From an uncultured Actinomycetes bacterium (GTDB lineage Bacteria > Actinomycetota > Acidimicrobiia > Acidimicrobiales > Microtrichaceae), in the NCBI GenBank assembly GCA_903930035.1, contig CAIYXG010000358.1, positions 1-5,739 on the forward strand: a stretch of DNA of 5,739 nt, in the 5' to 3' direction. The notes under the pieces are model-generated. The model saw only the letters and a list, made by a program, of their open reading frames with translations, had not been told where the DNA came from and ran no database searches. Below, in pieces: positions 1-4,917 of the stretch; position 1 is the stretch's first letter, and each line of letters begins with the position of its first letter. The position numbers and the translations under genes are program-made.

Positions 1-860
1 CACCGGCCGGCGAGCGCGTCACCGACCTGGTCGGCGTAGTAGCCCGACCAGTCGGGGACCGCGGCGGCCAGCCAGACGTCGGCGAACGCGGCCGACCGGT
101 CGGCGTCGTGGCCGACCCACCCGATGCCGCGCTCCCGGGCGACGGTGCCGAGGACGTCGGTCACGGAACCGCTGGCAAGGACCTGCGCGCCCTGGTCGAC
201 GAGCGAGCGGCCGAGCTCCTCCTCCGCGGCCGGGTCGAACCAGGACCCGGTCCAGGCCAAGGTGACGCGGGCAGCGGGGTTGGTCCGCCGCGCCCCCAGC
301 GTGAACGCGTCGACGTGCCGCACGGTCTCCGGCTCCGGCACCGTCCCGACGAACCCGATCCTGCCGTCGGGGGCGTCCGCCCCGGCGGCCATCCCGGCCA
401 GGTACAGCGGCTCCTCGTCGGCCCCGCCGTAGGTGCCGACGTTGCGCCGGCGCTCGGTGCCACGGGCCTGGTCGAACCGCACCTGCGGGTACTTGGCGGC
501 CGCCCGCAGGACGTCCTCCTGGAACGGGAACGACGTGGCGAACACGAGCGTGGTCCCGTTGCGGACCAGCCGGTCGATGGTCGCAGCGGCGTCGGCACCG
601 GGGGCGACCTCCTCGGTGAAGGTCGTCCGGACCCGGTCGCCGTAGCGCGCGGCGACGGACTCGGCGGCGGCGTGGTGCGCGTCGGTCCAGACGTCGGTCC
701 CGACCCGGCCCTGGTTCAGCCAGGCCACCTTCAGCGGCCGTGCCGGCGACGGTCCCGCCGCCCGGTCCGACCCGCCGCCGCAGCCCGTGGCGGCCGTGAC
801 GACGAGCGCGGCCACGCACAGCACGGGCAGCCAGTGCCGCCGCGGTCGTCGGTCGCGCAT
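1..860 (-). CDS. BMP-family (PnrA/Med-like) ABC transporter substrate-binding lipoprotein, 3' end cut by window edge
   Basis: This is an extracytoplasmic lipid-anchored solute receptor of a BMP-type ABC importer (Bmp family, COG1744); characterised relatives bind nucleosides, but the ligand here cannot be read from sequence. The ATG is at 860-858 and is preceded by AGGGG about 5 nt upstream, a good Shine-Dalgarno. Residues 1-27 form a lipoprotein signal peptide: Arg/His-rich start (MRDRRPRRH), hydrophobic core (LPVLCVAALVVTAA) and lipobox ATGC with Cys27. A Gly/Ser/Pro linker leads to the Bmp domain from about residue 43 (KVAWLNQG). Family-typical segments follow: TTFTEEVAPGADA (79-91), ATSFPFQEDVL (108-118), YLAGMAAG (153-160), IGFVGTVPEPE (168-178), DAFTLGARRTNP (184-195), WFDPAAEEE (207-215) and DWSGYYADQVGDAL (270-283). 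286 codons are visible, and relatives are about 340-380 residues, so roughly 60-90 residues are missing. Permease and ATPase genes are not in the window. It diverges from the carbamoyltransferase block, so a functional link is not implied. Confidence 0.93.
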   Translation of the reverse strand, partial: MRDRRPRRHWLPVLCVAALVVTAATGCGGGSDRAAGPSPARPLKVAWLNQGRVGTDVWTDAHHAAAESVAARYGDRVRTTFTEEVAPGADAAATIDRLVRNGTTLVFATSFPFQEDVLRAAAKYPQVRFDQARGTERRRNVGTYGGADEEPLYLAGMAAGADAPDGRIGFVGTVPEPETVRHVDAFTLGARRTNPAARVTLAWTGSWFDPAAEEELGRSLVDQGAQVLASGSVTDVLGTVARERGIGWVGHDADRSAAFADVWLAAAVPDWSGYYADQVGDALAGR

Positions 861-970
861 CTCACCCCCTGTGCCAGCCGTTCCGGGCGCGTCGAGTATC
901 CCACGGGTGCCCGGGCACGGCCCGGCGGGGGAGGTGGTCGGCGGAGGAGGCGGCTGTACCGTGTCGCCCG
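861..970. promoter_or_regulatory. Divergent intergenic region with 12-bp perfect palindrome (candidate operator)
   Basis: This stretch separates the minus-strand lipoprotein gene from the plus-strand carbamoyltransferase gene, so it should hold the promoters of both. It contains the perfect palindrome GTGCCCGGGCAC at 907-918. On the minus strand a weak -10-like GATACT lies at 900-895, about 35 nt upstream of the lipoprotein ATG, with no convincing -35. A GGAGGAGG run at 943-950 lies 20 nt before the carbamoyltransferase GTG, which is too far for a normal Shine-Dalgarno. The palindrome could be a regulator site, but GC-rich DNA produces such palindromes by chance fairly often. Confidence 0.35.
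935..962 (+). promoter_or_regulatory. Candidate leaderless promoter of the first carbamoyltransferase
   Basis: The hexamer TACCGT at 957-962 fits the actinobacterial -10 consensus TANNNT and ends 8 nt before the GTG at 971. Transcription would therefore start at or next to the start codon. The possible -35 (TGGTCG, 935-940; 16-nt spacer) is weak. The same GTACCGT string precedes the second carbamoyltransferase at 4905-4911, which strengthens the call. Confidence 0.45.
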
Positions 971-2767
971 GTGGCGATCCTCGGACTCTCAGCCGGCTTC
1001 CACGACTCGGCAGCGGCGGTCGTCGTCGACGGCCGGCTGGTGGCCGCGGCCCAGGAGGAGCGGTTCTCGCGGACCAAGCACGACCCGGCGATGCCCGAGC
1101 AGGCGGCCGCATGGTGCCTGGGCGCGGCCGACGTCGGCCCGGACGCGCTGGACGCGGTCGTCTTCTACGAGAAGCCGCTGACCAGCTACGAGCGGGTCCT
1201 CGCCACGCACGCCGTGGTGGGCCCCCGGGGCTTCCCGCAGCTGTCCCGGGCGGTGCGGACGTGGACCAAGGACAAGCTCTGGGTCGCGGCGTCGGTGGAC
1301 CGGATGCTGACGGGGGCCGGCCGTCCGGGCGTCCCGCTGGCGTACGCCGAGCACCACGTGAGCCACGCCGCGGCGGCGTTCTACCCCTCGCCGTTCGAGC
1401 GTGCCGCGGTCCTCACCGTCGACGGGGTGGGCGAGTGGGCCACGTCCTCGTGGGGGACGGGGGCGGGCGGCGCCCTGACGCTGCAGGCCGAGCTGGACTT
1501 CCCCGAGTCCCTCGGGCTCCTCTACTCGACCTTCACGGCCTACTGCGGGTTCGCCGTCAACGACGGCGAGTACAAGCTGATGGGCCTCGCCCCGTTCGGC
1601 TCGCCACGGTTCGTCGACGCGCTGCGCGACCGGGTGGTGCAGGTGCACCCCGACGGCTCCGTCCGGCTCGACCAGCGCTACTTCGACTACCGGGCCGGCG
1701 CCCGGATGGCCTCGCCCCGGCTGCACGAGCTGCTGGGCGGCCCGCCCCGCCGCCCCGACGAGCCCCTCGAGGAGCGCCACGCCGACGTCGCCCGTTCCGT
1801 CCAGGTGCTGCTCGAGGAGGCGCTGCTCGCCATGGTGCGTCACGTCCACGACCGGACGGGGGAGCGGAACCTGTGCCTGGGCGGCGGCGTCGCGCTCAAC
1901 TGCGTGGCCAACGCGCGCGTGCGGGCCGACGGGCCGTTCGAGGAGGTCTGGGTGCAGCCGGCGGCCGGCGACGCAGGCAGCGCGGCCGGCGCCGCGCTCT
2001 GGTACCACCACGCCGTCCAGGGCCACGACCGCGCCGCCCCCCACCCCGACGGCATGTCGGCCGCGGCGCTGGGGCCGGCCTTCGCGCACGAGGACGTCGT
2101 GTCCTGGCTGACGTCGGCCGGGGTCCCGTTCACGGAGGCGACCGACGACGCCGAGCGCGCGCGGCAGGTGGCCGCGGCGCTCGCCGACGGCGCGGTGGTG
2201 GGCTGGTTCGAGGGCCCGATGGAGTTCGGTCCCCGCGCCCTCGGCCACCGGTCGATCCTGGCCGACCCGCGCGACGCCACGATGGTCGGCCGCATCAACC
2301 AGCTGGTGAAGGGCCGCGAGGGGTTCCGTCCGTTCGCGCCCTCGGTCCTCGACTCGGCGGCCGGCGACTGGTTCGACCTCGACCACCCCTCGCCCTACAT
2401 GCTCTTCACCGCACCGGTCCGCTCGGCGGGCCCGGCCCCGTCGGGCGGGACCTTCGCAGCGCGGCTCGGCGCCGTGGCGTCCGACCTGCCGGCCTGCACC
2501 CACGTGGACGGCTCGGCGCGCGTCCAGACCGTGGACCGGCAGCGGTCGCCCGCCTTCTTCGGGCTCCTCGAGGAGTTCGGGCGGCGCACGGGCTGCCCCG
2601 TCCTCCTCAACACCTCCTTCAACCGTGCCGACGAGCCGGTCGTCCGGTCGCCGGCCGACGCGCTGCGGTGCGCCGCGGCGGCGGGGCTGGACCTGCTGGT
2701 GCTCGAGCGCTGCCTGGTCGGCCGGCCCGCCCTCGAGGCGGTCCGGGACGCCCGGTCGACGTCGTAG
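971..2767 (+). CDS. NodU/CmcH/TobZ-family carbamoyltransferase (first copy, complete)
   Basis: A cytosolic enzyme expected to make carbamoyl-adenylate from carbamoyl phosphate and ATP and transfer the carbamoyl group to a hydroxyl of a sugar or natural product. At 598 residues it has the full family length. The N-terminal Kae1-like domain (1 to about 345) shows GFHDSAAA (9-16), RFSRTKHD (31-38), the metal-site motif HxxxH (His128, His132 in EHHVSHAA), DGVGEW (Asp151), NDGEYKLMGLAPFG (197-210), LGGGVALN (303-310) and AGDAGSAAG (332-340). The C-terminal domain (about 365-590) shows the family signature MEFGPRALGHRSILADPR (417-434), FRPFAPSVL (452-460) and LLNTSFN (545-551). All hallmark residues I can check are present. 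The GTG at 971 is chosen because it gives the canonical N-terminus; no start codon I found lies just upstream in frame. It is followed after 22 nt by the SxtK-like gene. The acceptor is unknown. Confidence 0.95.
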   Translation: MAILGLSAGFHDSAAAVVVDGRLVAAAQEERFSRTKHDPAMPEQAAAWCLGAADVGPDALDAVVFYEKPLTSYERVLATHAVVGPRGFPQLSRAVRTWTKDKLWVAASVDRMLTGAGRPGVPLAYAEHHVSHAAAAFYPSPFERAAVLTVDGVGEWATSSWGTGAGGALTLQAELDFPESLGLLYSTFTAYCGFAVNDGEYKLMGLAPFGSPRFVDALRDRVVQVHPDGSVRLDQRYFDYRAGARMASPRLHELLGGPPRRPDEPLEERHADVARSVQVLLEEALLAMVRHVHDRTGERNLCLGGGVALNCVANARVRADGPFEEVWVQPAAGDAGSAAGAALWYHHAVQGHDRAAPHPDGMSAAALGPAFAHEDVVSWLTSAGVPFTEATDDAERARQVAAALADGAVVGWFEGPMEFGPRALGHRSILADPRDATMVGRINQLVKGREGFRPFAPSVLDSAAGDWFDLDHPSPYMLFTAPVRSAGPAPSGGTFAARLGAVASDLPACTHVDGSARVQTVDRQRSPAFFGLLEEFGRRTGCPVLLNTSFNRADEPVVRSPADALRCAAAAGLDLLVLERCLVGRPALEAVRDARSTS

Positions 2768-2777
2768 GGCCCGTCGG

Positions 2778-2783
2778 TATCAT
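2778..2783 (+). promoter_or_regulatory. Candidate -10 element of an internal leaderless promoter
   Basis: TATCAT matches TANNNT and ends 6 nt before the GTG at 2790, in the 22-nt gap after the first carbamoyltransferase. No Shine-Dalgarno precedes this GTG, so leaderless transcription is a reasonable reading. A -35 at about 2754-2760 (GGTCGA region) is not convincing, and the gene may also be read through from upstream. Confidence 0.4.
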
Positions 2784-2789
2784 CGTCCC

Positions 2790-2960
2790 GTGGGCTTCTA
2801 CCTGCGGCACCTGGCAGGTACTGCTGCCGACCTGCTCCGTTTCGGCGGCCGCACCGGTCGTTGGTGGTTCCCTGTCGTCCTGGTGGCACTCGGCGTGGGC
2901 GCGCTGCTGGCCGCGACCCTGAAGGTCGTGGTCCCGACCGCGGTCTATGTCCTCTTCTGA
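2790..2960 (+). CDS. DUF5989/SxtK-like small single-pass membrane protein (56 aa)
   Basis: A tiny membrane protein of the type found beside carbamoyltransferases, including SxtK next to SxtI/SxtJ in saxitoxin clusters; its biochemical role is unknown. It starts MGFYLRHLAG and has a basic-aromatic stretch GGRTGRWWFP (19-28), a transmembrane helix at about 27-46 (PVVLVALGVGALLAA core), then a short segment ending PTAVYVLF. The arrangement 'basic, WW, P, hydrophobic helix, aPFIYtLF-like C-terminus' is what I recall for DUF5989 proteins of about 50 residues. GTG at 2790 is preferred over a longer in-frame reading from 2625, which would run deep into the carbamoyltransferase gene. It lies 22 nt after that gene, and its end overlaps the start of the next gene by 14 nt if that begins at 2947, which suggests translational coupling. 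Inferred role: holding or partnering the carbamoyltransferase at the membrane. Confidence 0.85.
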   Translation: MGFYLRHLAGTAADLLRFGGRTGRWWFPVVLVALGVGALLAATLKVVVPTAVYVLF

Positions 2961-4863
2961 CCGGCCACCATGTGACATGCCGGACGCGCTGACCAAGGTC
3001 TGGGACTCCGACCCGTGGTCGGTCGCGCCCGCCGCGCCGCCGCCCGCAGTGCCGTCGGGCCCGCCACCGGCCCGGTCCCTGCTCGCCGTCGTCGTGGGCG
3101 CGTCCGGCGTGGTCGTCCGTCTGCTCCAGCTCGGCCCCAACGCCCGGCGCGCCGCGCTGGTGCTGGTCCTCGCCGCCGTCGTCTGGGGCGTGGTGTCGCG
3201 CGCGACGGCGGGCCGTCGTGCGCACTGGCCGGCACTGGCCGCGGTGGCCGTGGTCGCCGAGCTGGTCGCGGCACCGTGGGGCGGCCGGGCCCCGGCGCTG
3301 CTCCTGGCCGTGTCGCTCGTGGTGGCCGAGGCGGTGTTCGTGGGGTGGGCCCCGCTGCGGACCTGGCCGCCCCGTTCCGAGCCGGTCGCCACGCTGGGGG
3401 TGTTCCCGCTTGTGGCCGCCCAGCTCGTGTGGTTCCGGTCGGGCTCGGTGCCGGCGATGCTCGGGCTCCTGGCGCTGTCCCTGGCGCTGGTCGAGGCGTA
3501 CCACCGCGCGCCGGCGGCGCTCGGTGCCGCCGACCGTGGCCTGCGCCGCGCGCTCGCCCGGCTGGTCGAGGTCCTGGCGGGGGCGGTGGTCCTGGTCAGC
3601 GCCCTCGTGTTCCTCTACCTGGGCGGCGTGCTGGTCCGGCTGGGCCGGGCCGTGGCGGGACGTCGCCGGCGCGACGGGTCCACGTGGCGCCCCGTGGCCG
3701 GCGACCCGGTGGCCGACGCCACGGTGCCGTTCCGTTCCGCCCCGCCCCGCGTCCGGCGCCCGCGGAACGCCGTCGCCGTGGTGGCGGTGCTGGCCGTGGC
3801 GGCCGGTGGCGTGGTGCTGGCCCAGCGCCGGGCCGCGGTCGGCGAGCTGGCGACGACCACCACGGCCCCGGTGCCGCTGCCCTCTGCGCCGCCCACCACC
3901 GGACCGTCGACCGGCCAGCAGCTCGACCTGCTCGAGGCCGTGCCCTACTCCGAGCGGCCCGCCTACCGGGGCGTGGCCTGGGCCGACCGGCTGCAGCGGG
4001 ACCAGAACGAGGTGCGGCTGGTGCCGGCGGACGGGGTCGGGTACTCGACCGCCGACACGCGCACCCGGTACGTCAACGTCCGGGACGGCCTGCGCACCAC
4101 GCCGTCGACCCGCTGCGACGGCTGCCCGCGCCGCACCGTCTGGCTGGTCGGTGCGTCCGCCGTGTTCGGGATCGGCCAGCGCGACGGCCGCACCGTCGCG
4201 GCCGAGCTCGAACGGCGGGCCGCGCGTGACGGCATCGACCTGCGCGTCGTGAACCTGGGCGTGGTCGGGTGGACCAGCGACCAGGAGGCCACCGACCTCG
4301 AGGCCCGCCTCCGGGCGACCGACGACCCGCCCGACGCCGTGGTGCAGCTCGACGGGTTCAACGACGCCATGGCGGCCACCGGCCGGGTGCTGCAGGGGGA
4401 CGCGGCCGGCGGGGGCCCGCTGCGCCTCGACGCCGTCGGGACGCTCGAGAGCCTGCGGCGCCAGGGTCCGTTCGACGACGCCACCACCGCCCGGGTGACG
4501 GACCTGGCCGTCCGCAGCTACGTCGCCGCGCAGGACCGGATCCGGGCGGCGTCGGCCGCCGCCGGCGCGGAGTACCGCGCGTTCTTCCAGCCCGACGCGT
4601 TCGCCAGCCCGGCGCAGCTCGAGCAGGTCCGCAGCCTCTACCGGCGGGTGCCGGGGCTGCTGCGCGAGGACAGCCTGGGCCGGGTGCTCGCCACCACTGC
4701 GGCCGCCCTCTCGGACCGGACCGTCGACCTGCGCGGCGTCTACGACGACCTCGACGAGGCGGTGCTGCTCGACGTCGTGCACACCAACGAGCGGGGGGCA
4801 CGGGTGGTCGCCGACGCGTTGTACCCGGACGTGCGGCGCCTGGTCGGCCTGCCGGTGGGGTAG
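2947..4863 (+). CDS. Polytopic membrane protein with C-terminal SGNH/GDSL hydrolase or acyltransferase domain
   Basis: A 638-residue protein in two parts. Residues 1-300 are a membrane region: Pro-rich start, then hydrophobic segments at about 44-60, 70-86, 95-110, 115-133, 147-163, 168-183, 207-230 and 275-293. The segment at 207-250, a helix followed by LVRLGRAVAG, basic residues and STWRPV, resembles the C-terminal part of SxtJ-type proteins; this is a weak resemblance. A Thr/Pro linker (302-322, with TTTTAP) leads to an SGNH domain (about 396-634) with all blocks: GAS with nucleophile Ser404, NLGVVGW with Gly441, GFND with Asn472, and DVVHTN with Asp609 and His612. The linker and the close pair Cys390/Cys393 suggest the domain faces outward. 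Likely chemistry is ester hydrolysis or O-acyl transfer on a glycan or lipid-linked substrate; the substrate is unknown. ATG 2947 overlaps the SxtK-like gene; ATG 2977 is an alternative start (Met11). Neither has a clear Shine-Dalgarno. Confidence 0.88.
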   Translation: MSSSDRPPCDMPDALTKVWDSDPWSVAPAAPPPAVPSGPPPARSLLAVVVGASGVVVRLLQLGPNARRAALVLVLAAVVWGVVSRATAGRRAHWPALAAVAVVAELVAAPWGGRAPALLLAVSLVVAEAVFVGWAPLRTWPPRSEPVATLGVFPLVAAQLVWFRSGSVPAMLGLLALSLALVEAYHRAPAALGAADRGLRRALARLVEVLAGAVVLVSALVFLYLGGVLVRLGRAVAGRRRRDGSTWRPVAGDPVADATVPFRSAPPRVRRPRNAVAVVAVLAVAAGGVVLAQRRAAVGELATTTTAPVPLPSAPPTTGPSTGQQLDLLEAVPYSERPAYRGVAWADRLQRDQNEVRLVPADGVGYSTADTRTRYVNVRDGLRTTPSTRCDGCPRRTVWLVGASAVFGIGQRDGRTVAAELERRAARDGIDLRVVNLGVVGWTSDQEATDLEARLRATDDPPDAVVQLDGFNDAMAATGRVLQGDAAGGGPLRLDAVGTLESLRRQGPFDDATTARVTDLAVRSYVAAQDRIRAASAAAGAEYRAFFQPDAFASPAQLEQVRSLYRRVPGLLREDSLGRVLATTAAALSDRTVDLRGVYDDLDEAVLLDVVHTNERGARVVADALYPDVRRLVGLPVG

Positions 4864-4917
4864 GCCGGGCCGCCCCCTCGCGTTGTCGGACGCAGGGACC
4901 GGCCGTACCGTAGGACG
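4864..4917 (+). promoter_or_regulatory. Promoter of the second carbamoyltransferase, leaderless type
   Basis: This 54-nt gap contains TTGTCG (4883-4888), a 17-nt spacer and TACCGT (4906-4911), a well-spaced sigma-70-like -35/-10 pair. The -10 ends 6 nt before the GTG at 4918, so the transcript should start at or near the start codon. There is no Shine-Dalgarno. A weak inverted repeat, GGCCGG (4863-4868) with CCGGCC (4899-4904), has a loop of about 30 nt and no T-run, so I do not call a terminator. Confidence 0.55.

Noticed and set aside
19..819. 266-codon minus-strand open frame and overlapping plus-strand frames at 108-1181
   Set aside because: They overlap the BMP lipoprotein, which has a signal peptide, lipobox, Shine-Dalgarno and the full run of family motifs in another frame.
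989..2503. 504-codon minus-strand open frame
   Set aside because: Antisense shadow of the first carbamoyltransferase with biased composition and no recognisable domain.
787..2922. 711-codon plus-strand open frame
   Set aside because: Out of frame with the carbamoyltransferase at 971-2767, whose motifs are unmistakable; the product is Arg/Gly/Pro-rich low complexity. The GTG at 961, 10 nt after GGAGGAGG, reads into this same shadow frame.
3015..4252. Two long plus-strand frames (3015-4229 and 3218-4252) inside the SGNH gene
   Set aside because: Arg/Pro/Trp-rich shadow translations; the catalytic blocks and hydrophobic segments are all in the 2947-4863 frame.
4863..4904. Possible terminator after the SGNH gene
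   Set aside because: The only inverted repeat is 6 bp with a loop of about 30 nt and no T-run, and it overlaps the next gene's promoter.
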